64,000 bases of DNA from Misgurnus anguillicaudatus (lineage: Eukaryota > Chordata > Actinopteri > Cypriniformes > Cobitidae), in NCBI RefSeq assembly GCF_027580225.2, contig NC_073340.2, positions 21,336,001-21,400,000 on the forward strand, written 5' to 3'. Below, one piece after another: positions 44,949 through 58,200 of the stretch. The notes beneath the pieces are model-generated. The model did not search any database and had not been told where the DNA came from. It saw nothing but the letters and a program-made list of their open reading frames with translations. The translations under genes and the position numbers were made by a program. Within the stretch, counting starts at the first letter, position 1. Every line of letters starts with the position of its first letter.

Positions 44949-46110
44949 CCAAATACACAAAATAAAGTTTTTTATCAATGAAATAAGTGCACTTTAAAAA
45001 TTTATGCTTTTGCACTTTTACTCAAGTAATAAGAAAACTTAATAAGAAAGTACTATTTAATGTACTTAAATATTTCATGTAAAACAAAAACTTGTATTTA
45101 TGAAATGTACTGCAGTAAAGATTATAACATTATGTTTGGAATGTATGTTTTCCAAAGAAAAACACTGATAAAATATGAATATGTGACATTTGTTTACACT
45201 GCTTATGTTGTAATTTTTACCTCATCTGTAACAGAACCGTTGGAACATTTCGGTTCTGTTTTTTCTCAATTTGGCATACAGCTGTTTCTGAGAGTTTTGC
45301 ATGCAACATGTTCTTTCATTCCCCCCATTGAAACATCCTTCACTACTTCATAGTCCTTCATGTTCTCTCAAACATAGAGTCCTGGATGTGTGTTGCATTC
45401 TCAAAGCACATGGTTTATGTCTTCATGTAAGCGCCTGTACTTGACTTTTTGGTCTTTTTGTGTAATAGATGAAATTGTGTTTCATCGAGGGGCATCTGGT
45501 TTTTGTTTGAGGTGTGACGCATAGATAAATTGGACAACTAATCTGTGGAATTTTGTCTCAAAAACCTTGGCAGCACTTTTAATTAGCTTATCCTGCCGAA
45601 AAAATCCACCACATTTCCATTCATAATAAGCATTTCGATTTGTGTTTAAACCACAAACGGGCCTTTGTTCTTACCACCTCTATCTTCAAAAAATGCTAAA
45701 TTCTTGGCCAGACTGAAAGCATGACACAACTTGTATCTTGTTTGTTATATACTATGATTTTTGGAAAGCTTTAAATGTTTCAACGTTATAAACCGTCTTG
45801 TGAAGAAGAATGTTAGAAGTAATGTAATATTTAAACAAGAGGTCAGAAGTGACATGCCAAACTGGCTGGATTAAACTTTTGTTTTACATAATGCTGCATG
45901 ATGTGGTTGACATGTTATCATAATCGCTCTCTCATCTTATCAAATGACTGAATTTCACTCCCACACACCCTTACATGAGCCAAGATAACCCGCGTCAAAC
46001 CACACTGTGGTATATTTCAGGCTTTCAGATGATTTCATCAGAGAGAGCAGACGCTAAAAATTTCCCCATAATATTACATATACCAAACATAGTGCATCTC
46101 AATCGATTGG

Positions 46111-46911
46111 TTAAAGGGGTACTCCAGCGAAAAATGAAAATTACCCCATGATTTACTCACCCTGAAGCCATACTCGATGAACATGATTGTCTTTTTTCAG
46201 ACGAACACAATCAAAGTTATTTTAAAACATGTCCTGGCTCTTCCAAGCTTTATAACGGAAGTAAACAGGGTCCAGAAAAACAACTTTGAACCACAAAAAA
46301 ATGGCATCCATCCTTAACAGAAGTAATTTACACAGCCTCAGGGGGTTAATAAAGGCCTTCGTAGGGTAATCGATGCAATTTTGTATAAACATATTTATAA
46401 TTTAAACTTTATAAACCCTAAAAACTAGCTTTGGGTATCGGGCAAGGCTCAGGTTCTGGCTAGAGGGGATACATCTACAGCCAAATCTTGTGATATGTTG
46501 GGTTTAGGGTTAGGTTTGGGGGTAGGATTAGGATGAAAAACAGCAGTTCTGGCTAGATAGGATACAACAACGGCCTAAATCATGTGAAATGTTGGAGTTA
46601 GGGTTAGGTTTGGGGGTAGGATTACAATAAAAACAGCGCTCATCCTTCGAGATTTTACAAGATTTTGGCTGTAGATGTATCCCAGATGTATAGCCATAAC
46701 CCAAGGTGCATTCACAAAGCTTCTTCTTCGTTTAAGGGTGGGTAGCACCAACGTTAATGTGCATTATCACCCCTTGTCACCTAACGCCATTCTCGTCAAA
46801 GAGTATAGAAGCCACTCCAATGCAGTAGGTGGCGATAGTGCACCTTAACATTGGCTTGAGGGTGAATACATTTTTGGGGTAATTAAATTTTTTTGCTGGA
46901 GTATCCCTTTA
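46111..46911. mobile_element. TTAAAGGGGTACTCCAGC MITE with telomere-like interior
   Basis: The ends TTAAAGGGGTACTCCAGCG and GCTGGAGTATCCCTTTAG are inverted copies. The interior holds two GTTAGGGTTAGGTTTGGGGG blocks near 46500 and 46600. Confidence 0.7.
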
Positions 46912-46929
46912 GAAGGTCAGTACTTTTTC

Positions 46930-47175
46930 TTAAAGGCAGGATGCATGATCTCTGAAAGGCAATGTTGACATTTGAAATTATCTAACACGAAACACGCCCC
47001 TACCCAAATAGAATCTGGACCATCTTTTGATAGACCCGCCCCAAATAACGCAACCCAGGCAACAATGTAGACGTTGGTAGACAGGCACCTTACTGCTGAT
47101 TGGCTAAAAGTTTTGGTAGTCAGCCCAACTCCCTTTTCCAAAGCGTTTTTCAGAAATCGTGCACTCCACCTTTAA
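46930..47175. mobile_element. TTAAAGGCAGGATGCATGAT MITE
   Basis: The left end TTAAAGGCAGGATGCATGAT and right end ATCGTGCACTCCACCTTTAA are inverted copies; TTAA-type target. Confidence 0.7.
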
Positions 47176-48120
47176 ATGTCAGAATGAACATAGACTCCCT
47201 AGAAGATCTTTCTGGGGCCGTTTACACAACAAAGTTTTCTTGTGGTTTGGCTGTTTGTCTCTGTGTAAACTACATTATTGCGAATCTGTGATAACAGTGA
47301 CATCATGCACATGTGTTAGGCTGCGTTCAAGTCATGTCGTATTGTATTTACGAGATTAACGCCACCACAAAATTGTAAATACCACTGGAAAAAAGCCCAG
47401 AGTGAACAAGTTGGGCGTGTAGGAGAGAAAGATGGCGAAACCAATAGAAGTAATGCCTATAGTTGACTTTTGTAAGGCTTTTTATTTACAGCAAACTGTA
47501 AAATACGACAGCATTGCAATACAACAGTTAATATATAACGTTCACAGTGACTTCATAAATGACCTAGAAACACGTCTGGTGCACATTCTTTGTTCTTCAA
47601 CGCCATCTTTCACTGATAAAAGTGACCTGACGTCACAAACGCGACTTACCATCTCATTTATATGGGCAACCCAGGATAAGTTGAACGCACCATTAATCCA
47701 GTCTATAGTGCGAGTATAAGCAACACAAAAATGGTGTCAATTAACACTTCTTCATCAAAGTTCATTTTTCAAATGTTGACGCTTTATACTCCACGATCAC
47801 GTTTGTAATAATAAACCTACTTCATCGTCCATCTAAACAAAACTGCTTTTGAGTGTTTGTACTATTTATTAATCTGTAGAAGAATGCATGTGGTGTGTAG
47901 TGTTACTTTACAAAGTAACATTGCCATCTTCTGGCTTTGCACAGATAAAACAGCAACTTTAGTTGTATTTGCGGATCCACATAAACGCGCATCTTTTTGA
48001 CAGCGCTGTTGTGTGTATGTGAAATGTTTAAAAAAAAATGCAATGGAAAAACTTTCCATTGTCTCCTTTATGTCTGGCTTCCACACATGAACCAAATGCT
48101 TCATAGAGATCCATGCATTG

Positions 48121-48556
48121 GCGGCTCGTGACTGCTCATCCGAGGGGCGCTAATTCAAAATAGAGTGTCATGTGTGTGGTTCCTTTTTCCAAAATGTGTT
48201 CTGCACTTTGAGAGATCTTGTGTGCTGTGTTTTGTCAAAATAAGTGCCTGCTGCACACGCGTCAAAACCGTTTATGATAAAAGAGACGCTCACGTTCACA
48301 AAATACACTCCCTTAACAGTAAACTCTGATTACGCATGAGATTATGCGAGTGTCTGGCAAACCCAAGCATCTCTTTTATCATAAACCCTTTAGACGCATC
48401 TGCAGCAGGCACTTATTTTGACAAGACACGTGATGCACATAGGATCTCTTAGTTGCGTAGAACACATATTTTGAAAAAAGGAACCACACACATGACGTCT
48501 ACATACATGTTATGACAAACTTCGCATCAAGTGCCCTTGAATAAAGAAGTCACCGG
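48121..48556 (+). mobile_element. GGCGGC...CACCGG palindromic element, copy 1
   Basis: A near-palindrome: AAATAAGTGCCTGCTGC and GCAGCAGGCACTTATTT in the two arms, GGCGGCTCGTGACT and AAGTCACCGG at the ends. It is related to 50850-51312 in opposite orientation. Confidence 0.7.
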
Positions 48557-50849
48557 ATCCATGCCTAACAGTGTTTAAAGCACAGGTTTTTGTCTTTAGC
48601 TATAAATCACAGAACCAGGATGTTAGTGATTTTGTCTTTCAAGGATCCCAGGTGTTTATTCACATTGTCTTTGCATTTCCTGCACTGGATGATGGACGTC
48701 TTGTGCACCCCTCCATGTCGAAAGAGTTCGGATTGTGAGCACGTTGGGGGTGATGTTCCTAGAAAATATGGTTTGTGTGGTCCGCAGAAGTAGGCCTGAA
48801 CTAGCAATGATGTTTCCAAAGGAGGACATGCCGTTCCTGCCTCTCCAAATGCTTGGGAAAAAGTATCCGCCAACCTGTGGCTGCGACAGACCATATATTC
48901 TCCATTTTTCACCCCTCAGGCTGCAATTACAACTAATTTTAGATCCGCTGAGTAACAGACAGAGAGGTCAAATGTCCATGGCTCACATTTTAAGCTCTGT
49001 ATAAATGTTGGTCATATGAGAAACCACAGTTCCCTAAATCTCCCTCTCTCACTAGGCTGTCATTTCTCTTCATCTCACTGGGGATCTGACTGGAGCACTT
49101 TTGCAGGTCACGCTTTACATACAGCCAGTGTAAACTGAGCCTATAAAATTAGGTTAACTTAAACAGGCATGTGTTTGAACTACTATGTCTACTTTTTAAA
49201 TTTCAAGATGAATACTATGATCTTGGGCTGGATGTGATGTTGCTCAATCGCAAATATCTTGGACGGACAAAGATTCCCATGGTTGTGCTTTATTTTTCTA
49301 AAAAGTAGAATTGCTCTCCAAAGACAATTGGGCTAGAAAAATTAAATGCTTAAAGCAGACCATTTGGACAATGCTGTGAACATTATTTTTTTGTCATTTC
49401 CTATAACTTTGCTCTTTTTTGCATGCATTGTGTCAGATGGGATGCAGATGGGACACTACACACTTGTGTGTGTGTGTGTGTTGGGGGGTTATCTTGATGA
49501 AAGGCAGAACAGATAAGTGGATATGAATTTTGTCAGTGAGTGAACATTAACAGCTTGCTTGCATTGCTCCATGTCTAAAAACATGAACAGGCCCTCTTAA
49601 AAGTCTTACAAGGAGGTCTTATACTGATCTTGAAAGGAGGACCCAGCAAAATGTTGCCCTAAAACAATCACTCCTAACCAGGGAATGCAAACAACAGGAA
49701 TTGCCTTAACAGGGTCAAATGGGTACATTGGAAAGATTTTGCTTTGTTAAGCTCATGAATTTTCACTTAGGTACCCGATGGGGCTGTGTGGGTGAGAATA
49801 AAAGTTGGGAAACACTGGCTTAGGCCAGAAAAAACTCAAATCACCAGGGAAAGCTTAAACAAGCATATCCTATTTGCCTCCTTTTCACTAATGACAAAGA
49901 GCAGAGTAAGACGGAGCACAGATGTGTAAACATACAATTGAAAAGTGTTGCGTCGGCATGTGCCACTATTTAAACTCTTGTCATGCAATATATTCCCTTC
50001 CCCACCCAGTGATCACTTTCAGGTGCTCAAATTCATGTCACAAGTAGCACAGTATAGACCATGTGTTTCTCATACCGGTTCCGGGTCTTCAAAGATATGG
50101 CCCATATTGTCAAAAGTGCTTAGGCTATTCTTGCCATAGGCTATATTTGGAGAACTTCAAACAACTGTTTTGAAACATGGACTGACTTATGGTAATGCGT
50201 TGGCGCAAAGCTTTTTACATTACGTTGCGTGTCAATCCTAAAAACCATGAACATGTCTGGAGATCGGCAGCCTTTTAAGATGAACTCTCTTGAGGTTTTT
50301 TGTACCATCATCTGGAAAGCTTCAGTTTGTAGCTCTACCCCTCCCTCCCACCTCCCCTGGTCCCACATGATACTCCCTGTGCTCATAAGTCTACTAATGA
50401 CATCACAGCACACATCCTGATAGACGTCAAACATTTTTCACCGCAACCAGGCTCAGATGGCATGGCTAATGGTCTCCATATGAAGCATGTAAGCAAAAAA
50501 AGGAAAACATTCCAGTGGTAGGAGAAGGGAATAGGGCTTTGTTGAGAAGAAACACTCATGTAGCATTCCATCGATCTACATCCCACCAATGTAATCTTGG
50601 TAGGGATATGAAGCATTCATTAGCATGGGCGTAGAAGGAATGCGTACCTTTCATTTTTCATCAAAAATTAATTTCTCACAATTTCTTGTAGGGCAAATAT
50701 TTTTGACTCTATCAGATATAAGGTTCAGTATAATTTCACTTCGAACATAAGTTCCGCATTGTACTTTCGACCCTGTCAGCTGAGACGAAAGTAACACACA
50801 GGTGGGTCAAAAGTAACACAACAGAAGATAGATTTTTGTATTATATAGT

Positions 50850-51312
50850 GGCGGCCGGTGACTTCTTTTTTCAAGGGCACTCGATGCGAAGTTCGTCACA
50901 AAATGTATGTAGCCCGTCATGTGTGTGGTTCGTAATTTCAAAATATGTGTTCTGTGCGCAGAGTTAACCTATGTGCATCACGTGTCTTGTCAAAATAAGT
51001 GCCTGCTACAGACGCGTTTAAAAGGTTTATGACAAAAGAGACGCTCACGTTTGCCAGATACTCGCATAATCTCATGCATAAGCAGAGTTTACTGTTAAGG
51101 GAGTGTCTTGCGTGTATTTTGTGAATGTGTTTCTTTTATTATAAACGGTTTTGACACGTGTGCAGCATGCACTTATTTTGACAAAACACGTGATGCACAT
51201 GATTCACATGACGCAACATACACATATTTTGAAAATACAAGCAACACACATGACACTCCAAACACATATTTTGAATTTGCGCCCCTTGAATGACCAGTCA
51301 CTAGCCACCGGT
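50850..51312 (-). mobile_element. GGCGGC...CACCGG palindromic element, copy 2
   Basis: The centre TACTGTTAAGGGAGTGT is the complement of ACACTCCCTTAACAGTA in copy 1, so the orientation is flipped. The arms again share AAGTGCCTGCTACAGACGCG-type sequence. Confidence 0.7.
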
Positions 51313-52198
51313 GTTATACTTGTTTTTAGTAAATATACCTGACTATGAACTAATATGTAACTGCAAACATATTTTGTTGTTTATCTTTGTAAAAATTATT
51401 AAATTACATTTTCATTTTAAATTTCAGTTTCATCAAATGTTTCAAAAGCAACCTGAGAGTACAAACTTGAATTGTTGAGAAAAAAAATTCAACAGTGTGA
51501 ACACTACAAAAATTAAATCAAATCAGATTAGCATATGTGTTACTTTCGTCCCGACAGGAACTCCTAACATTTAAACCCGATTTATTTTAATTTTAAAAAA
51601 CTCAGAGAAGGCGAACTTCAGGATGTGTTATAGCACTAAATAACATAAATAACGCGTTATAAGAAAAAATGAATAAAAACATAAGTTACGAAAGTTTTTT
51701 GGATCTACACGTGGAAAACGATTATGAAATATGCAACATTTGTCAGTTCTGTCAAGGTTTGCGTTACTCTCGCCCCAGTTCTCCCCTACATTTTTCTTGT
51801 TAAGAATCCTGATATTATACTTATTCCCATGACACTCAAGAAGGTTGGTCAGAGGTCAAAACTAACTTTCAGAGGTAAAAATCCTATATTTGTAAATATT
51901 AACAAAATATAATTTTATATTAAATCTAAGTCAACTAACGGTAATGATTTATTTCTGTATCTAGCAGGAGACCTAACTGGAATGTAACACTTGACAACAG
52001 GGAGCATGGTAAGAAATAAATAGCCATGGGACATTATATTTGTTTCTTGTTTTAGTTAGATATTCAACAGTGATTTACTTTATGATTGTAGAACATAAAA
52101 GGCGATAAACAGTCTTCTTCTGACCAGCTGTAGTTTTCCTCAAAACTTGTTAAGTGTGCTGGTTAAGGTAAACTCAGAAATATGTAAAAGAAGGTACA

Positions 52199-52328
52199 AA
52201 AGTTGTCACTGGGGCGGTACCTTTTCAAAAAGTACACTTTATTGGTACCTCAAAGGTACATAATATATCTGTACCAAAATGGTATATATTAGAACCTTTT
52301 AAAAAGGTACCGTCCCAGTGACAACTTG
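52199..52328. mobile_element. 130-bp near-perfect hairpin MITE (TGTCACTGGG family)
   Basis: AAGTTGTCACTGGGGCGGTA at the left and TACCGTCCCAGTGACAACTT at the right fold back with one mismatch, with AAAAGGTACC blocks inside. It is the best-preserved copy of this family in the window. Confidence 0.8.
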
Positions 52329-54351
52329 TGTTAGTGTAATAGTGTAATAAAGCCTATAACACACGGATAACTATCCATATGCAGATCTGGTCCCTCATAA
52401 AAGTCTGCAAGTTTCTTTATCTTGACTACAACAGAAATAGCCTAAAACGATACAAATATGCTACAAATACAGTTAACAAAGGAGATAAAAATGAAACTTT
52501 TGTGCTTTAAATGTAACATCTTACACTGAACATTCTGTCCTTCACTGTACACTTCTGAAATGATCACCATCCTCTAGATTGCTAGCTTACTATTAGATTA
52601 AATGATTAAATAAAACACTCACAACTACAAATAATACAATATTTTCCACTTTTGATATTTTTCCTCTTCCTTTTAATATTTCTTCAAAACAAATGGGACT
52701 TTAGGATTATACATGTGACACACTGTAGGCAGTCTACAATTTCAGCATCAATTTCTAAAAAATCATTGCAGTTGGTAGTCATAAATCATATACACAAAGT
52801 TTTCAATAATTTAGTTGTTTGAATGTCATGTTCCCATTAACCAAGTATGTGTGGGTGTTTGTTTTTATACACAATATAATTTCTGTTGAAAACACAAGGC
52901 TGATGTCTAGATATACGCAACTCATTCATCATCATCATCAGCATTCATCAAGCATAAGACTGCAGATACTGGAAAAAAATGAGTGTAAAATTTCAATGTA
53001 ATTTTTTTTATCTTAGCCTTTGCACATGTTTGCTAATAACAGCATAATAGTAAACAATATTATGTACCTTCTCTTTCTCTCTCTCTCTCTCTCTCTTATA
53101 TGTTTATGCATTCTGTTTTATTTTTTCTTTAAGTGAGACAACCACATAATTTCATACCATCTTGAAACAATCTCAACTTTAATAAAAACTAATAGTCTTT
53201 GTACCGCAACCCTCATTATATTCATCACATTACCGCAAATTTGCCATTGAGTGAGTTTGTTAATTGTTGCAAAGTCCTTACAGCTGGACAAATGTTATAT
53301 CTCATCTTAGCATGGTTGGTAGATTCAGACATGTTGATGGATATTCCAGTAGGTTCTGATGAGAACCATCAAAGGCCTGCGCTGTGACTGTTTTAATTTT
53401 GGAATGCCTGCGTGAGGCCACCTGTGATTGAATTGTTGTTTGAACAGTGAATAATGAGAACTCATTGTGGGTTCTTTGTAAGAACGCATACATAATGCTG
53501 ATTCCTCGGCAGGCTCCTGTACCATTAGTCTTCATACTCATAACAAATATGTTTCTGTGCACAAAAGATCATGGGGGCAGACTGTCTTCTCTTCTCCAAA
53601 CATCATGACCCTTTTGTCCCTCCAGAATAGTTTCCATTTTAAGGCATTGCAGTACCATTAGGTCTTCAAATATGTTAAAGAGCCAGTAAGAAGCCAATTT
53701 TAAGCATCCTATCACTGTTTATAAGTCCCGGACAACAGGTTTAAATGCATGCAAGGTCAAAAAACATTGTGATTTTCTCAAAATATAAATTTAAAATTAC
53801 CCCATTTCTCAGAGATCCCCAAACGATTCGTGTGAAGCCATTCAACGACTCAGTCTGCCTAAACCCCACCTTTCAGTAGCCTACTCTGCTCTGATTGGTC
53901 AACTGACACAGTCTACGCACAGACCACAGATCAGTGGCACAGACCAACAATAGTGCAACATGTATTGACCCAGTGCTAACATGATTTAATGAGAAGACAT
54001 TATCGACATCAATACACATCATTCATAATTTATCCAAGCAATAAAAACAACGACAGAAACTAACATTTTACACTCATTTAAGCAAGTTTATAAGCTAACC
54101 GAACTAAAATGTAAACACTTAAGTTAGTGCACATGCATTAGCCGCTTGCTAATGTGACTCTCTGACAGTATATTAAGAGTTTAAAAAACATCATCAATAC
54201 ACATCATTCATCATTAGTCCAGGTTATAAAAACGGCGTTAGACATACAATTTTTTACACTCATTTAAGCAAGTATGTAGCTATAATCACAGGTTGTGGTT
54301 AGGAGACGCATGTTGTTCCAAATAAAGTGGGTACTGAACCATCTTTCATTG

Positions 54352-54872
54352 CCAAACGTCTAGTAAATCCCTCCTTGAAAAGTAATTTTAACCACTGATT
54401 CTTCACAGCCAAACGTTTAGTAAATCTCTCCTTGAAAAAGTAATTTTAACCACTAATTCTTCATAGCCAAATGTCTAGTAAATCCCTCCTTGAAAAAATA
54501 ATTTTAACCACTGATTCTTCACAGCCAAACATTTAGTAAATCTCTCCTTGAAAAAGTAATTTTAACCACTAATTCTTCATAGCCAAATGTCTAGTAAATC
54601 CCTCCTTGAAAAAGTAATTTTAACCACTGATTCTTCACAGCCATACGTTTAGTAAATCCCTCCTTGAAAAAGTAATTTTAACCACTGATTCTTCACAGCC
54701 ATACGTTTAGTAAATCCCTCCTTGAAAAAGTAATTTTAACCACTAATTCTTCACAGCCAAACGTCTAGTAAATCTCTCTATGAAAAAGTAATTTTAACCA
54801 CTGATTCTTCATAGCCAAACGTTTAGTATATCTCTCCTTGAAAAAGTCATTTTAACCACAGATTCTTCATAT
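54352..54872. repeat. Minisatellite, 9 units of about 58 bp
   Basis: Each unit runs from CCAAACG through CTCCTTGAAAAAGTAATTTT to CCACTGATTCTTCACAG. Units differ at a G/A in TGATTC or TAATTC and C/T in TTCACAG or TTCATAG, and the early units alternate between the two types. Confidence 0.95.
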
Positions 54873-57294
54873 ATCTTCATCCTTTGATGGTGAAAACAAC
54901 ACAAACTGAAAACACAGCGTGATATGATGTTTACACACTAACTAGCTGTGAGATTATTATACAAAGTGTTTGTATTACGTGAATAAAGTCAGGCAGGAGA
55001 TTCAATCCATATGACGACTCATTTCAGAGATTCAGAGTCGACTCCCTACTTTAGAAGCCAATAACTTTATTAATCGTGTACTTTTTGGTTCAACTACTTT
55101 GCACATTGTTTACATTGATGGACAGCTATGACACACTGCAATACAGGTCATTTTCGATTTTGGATCTGTGTGGCTCTTTAACTAAAACTCCACATAAGCT
55201 TAGAAAAAACATAGAGGTATGACAGTAGAGAAGTTTACAGTAAAAAGAGTACAGCTGGAAAGCGCTGTAGCAGGAACCAAATAAGTTCTGCTCTTGGCTA
55301 TCTGGTACATTGTAACTACATTGGGAACTCCCAGTGCCTCTGCAACAGAACATTTGTTTCCTCTGGGATAAATATGAGCTCGGTTAAGGCTGTTGTGGCG
55401 TGTGTTTAGCCGGGTTGACCCTGAACTGATATATATCCCTCCTGTGCTCAGTTAGTGATATAATGTACTGATCCAAAGCCTGGCAGTAACCCAATGTATG
55501 GTCCGATCCCATCTGTAATCTAACGAAATATAAACTTGTCATATCATTCAACACATTGTCATGTTTTATTGCTGTCAGTCTGGACCTCTTCAGGCCTCAG
55601 AGGAGCTGAGATGTTTGAGCACTAATGCAAGGCCTTCAGTAAGAACAGAGATGCAGTCTGTCTGTCAACATATAGAGCTTAGTCCAGATTTGAAATGTTT
55701 TTTTTTTATAAAATGTTACCACACACGGACAATATAAAGCAGCACCTCTCATAACATTGTTCAAGCAAACACTGGCTTATAGTTGTAAAAATAGCTTCGG
55801 TCTAATAAAGGCAGATGAAGTGGTTGGTCAGGGAGGTGAAATGAAAAGAAGAGGGTGGGGGAGGACAGAATGGGTTCATGCAAACTCGAGCATGCTCAAA
55901 GTTTGTTTTTATACGGCGATTCAAGTGCCGTGTCTGATCTGATTGGATGTCCAGCAGATTCCTGCGTGGTTGTTTAGGTCCAAGGCGTTGTTTTATTTAT
56001 GAGCTGTTTACACTGGATGCACCTCAATGGTATATGTTAACTCATGACCAAGCCCAGATGGATTTCATTGGGAAAATTCTGCATTAAAAATGCAGAGCTG
56101 AAATTAAATATGCAGTAAACAAGCTTTTGGGTTTGCGATAACACTTTACGACACTGTCAGATTTGTTGAGGTTCCTTGTCATACAGAGTGCAAGAAGCTT
56201 GGCTTCATACTGCATGATGAACATTAATATAAATATATAATAACACACACAAGAATATTTATTTTATGACCGATAGAGAGAGATACTCAATTCCTCTGTG
56301 AGTTAATGCAGAGCTGATCTCACCACCGGGGAGCTGCTGGACAGCAGATAAATATTTGAACAGAAATGAAAGAAGGAGGGCTTAAGCCAAGTCCACGGTG
56401 AAGTGAGCTTTCCAAATATTTAAGGAGTTCTACAGTGGAAACACTACAAATAAAATGCCCGGAGAGTTTGCTCTAATAAAAGCACGGAAAGATTATTTGT
56501 CTTTGCACAGAGAGATTGGATAAATGAGAAATAGAGCAATGAATGTGTTTGCATGTTATTCATTAACCCACAATAACTAGGCCCTCAGTTAGATATCAGC
56601 CTTCTTTAGTGTTGACACAGCACCTGCATCCACTAGGGGGTGGTCTCATGTCACAGGACTTCGAAGCAAGATAAACAAAAGTTTTCAACATGTGGAAAAC
56701 AACAAATTGTCCTTTTATTTTGATAGCTTAGGATTTATTTCTATAATAAATGCACAAATCACAATTTCCCATAAACCCCCATGCATGCACTAGGAGGATT
56801 TTAAAGATTATTTTGGTAATTCTGATATAAGTAAAGCACACATCAATCTGTGTATCAGCGTGAGGTCTGAGGACTGCCCGCTGGTGAGTCGAGGTGGAAC
56901 TGTCCTCCAGCTGAGCATACTAAAGCAACCGAAGGACCTCCAGCACCTCACGCTCTGTGAACACTGTCCACAGGGGTCCTGTAATCATCCCGGCGATCAT
57001 TATAAACTCAACAAAGCAGGCGCCCTGCAGTGGAACGTTCCGGAGTCGTGTTATCTGAGAGCATGGTGTTGGTTGGCCAGCTGACTCTGACAAACACAGC
57101 AGTGCTCTCCTGGCAATGTAGGGGTCACAGCCTCACCCTGATATTCTCTGCTTCTTATGGTTATTGTAAGGATCAGAAGCTGCATTCCTACATGCAGCCA
57201 GTCATCACTGTGTTTGTCTTGTGATAAGTTTAGGCAGCACAGTGTGCTTACTCTGCTGTTTTATTCAGCGTTCAGCTATTTTTTTTCACAACGC
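54873..57294. other. Intergenic, no gene recognised
   Basis: No element ends or known coding motifs. A GC-richer stretch near 56860-57140 has an open frame of 74 codons without recognisable features. Confidence 0.45.
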
Positions 57295-57407
57295 ATACAA
57301 CACTACACTACACTACAATACTTTACAATGTACTGTAATAAATTCTTACTTTTCTATTCTCTCTTTTTCTGTCTTCCTGATATACTGTACTGTACTGTAC
57401 CATACCA

Positions 57408-57560
57408 GGGGTTTTCAAACTGTGGGTCAGAACCCACTTATGGGTCGCACAGTTGGATAAGGTGGGTTGCACAAAGACAAAGATTTTGATATGATATACC
57501 ATAATTTATTTTGATACAGCACTTAAACTTACATTTAATTTATAAAATGACAAGGAAAAC
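57408..57560 (+). repeat. hAT-like element fragment within the satellite
   Basis: CAGGGGTTTTCAAACTGTGG followed by CCCACTTATGGGTCGC resembles a hAT left end. The right end is not clear. Confidence 0.4.
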
Positions 57561-57744
57561 CCAAACTACTCAAAAATAAAAGAGACTATACTATACTTTA
57601 CTATATTAGACCATACCATACTTTGCAATGCTATACTATACTATACTACAACATATACAACACTACACTACGCTACACTATACTATGCTAGACTAGACTA
57701 TTTTATACTACACTATACCATACTACAACATATACTGCTCCTGT

Positions 57745-57820
57745 TAAAAATAATAGCTTGTAATGCATTGTAAGTCACTTTGGATAAAAGCGTCTTCCAA
57801 ATGCATAAATAAATAAATAT
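57745..57820 (+). repeat. Teleost LINE/SINE tail
   Basis: TAAGTCACTTTGGATAAAAG followed by CGTCTTCCAAATGCATAAAT and a short AAAT repeat, the tail shared by many fish retroposons. Confidence 0.65.
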
Positions 57821-58046
57821 ACTATACCATGCGCTACGTTACACTACACTTTGCTATGCTATATCAGACTGTTTTATGCTACGCTATACTATACCATGCC
57901 ATATACTATACTATGCAATGCAATGCTATACTATACTATACTATGCTATACTACACTATACTATACTATTTTATGCTATACTATGCTACACTATACAATA
58001 CTACAACATATACTATACCATACAATACACTCTGCTACGCTATAAT

Positions 58047-58200
58047 TCATTTCAATTCAATTTTATTTATATAGCGCTTTTCACAATAGTTAATTGTTTC
58101 AAAGCAGCTTTACATTAAAAGAAACAGTGAAAAGCACAGAAAAGCGACAGATAGCACAACATAATACACGATAGCATAAGCAGTTAAATTTGCTGCGGCT
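58047..58200 (+). repeat. TTTATTTATATAGCGCTTTT teleost repeat inserted in the satellite
   Basis: TTTATTTATATAGCGCTTTT and TGTTTCAAAGCAGCTTTACA are hallmarks of a very common fish dispersed repeat. It breaks the TATAC array, which resumes at about 58200. Confidence 0.7.

Noticed and set aside
46480..46640. Interstitial telomere
   Set aside because: Only two short degenerate blocks, inside a transposon.
54352..54872. CRISPR-like array
   Set aside because: Units are directly contiguous with no unique spacers; the host is a vertebrate.
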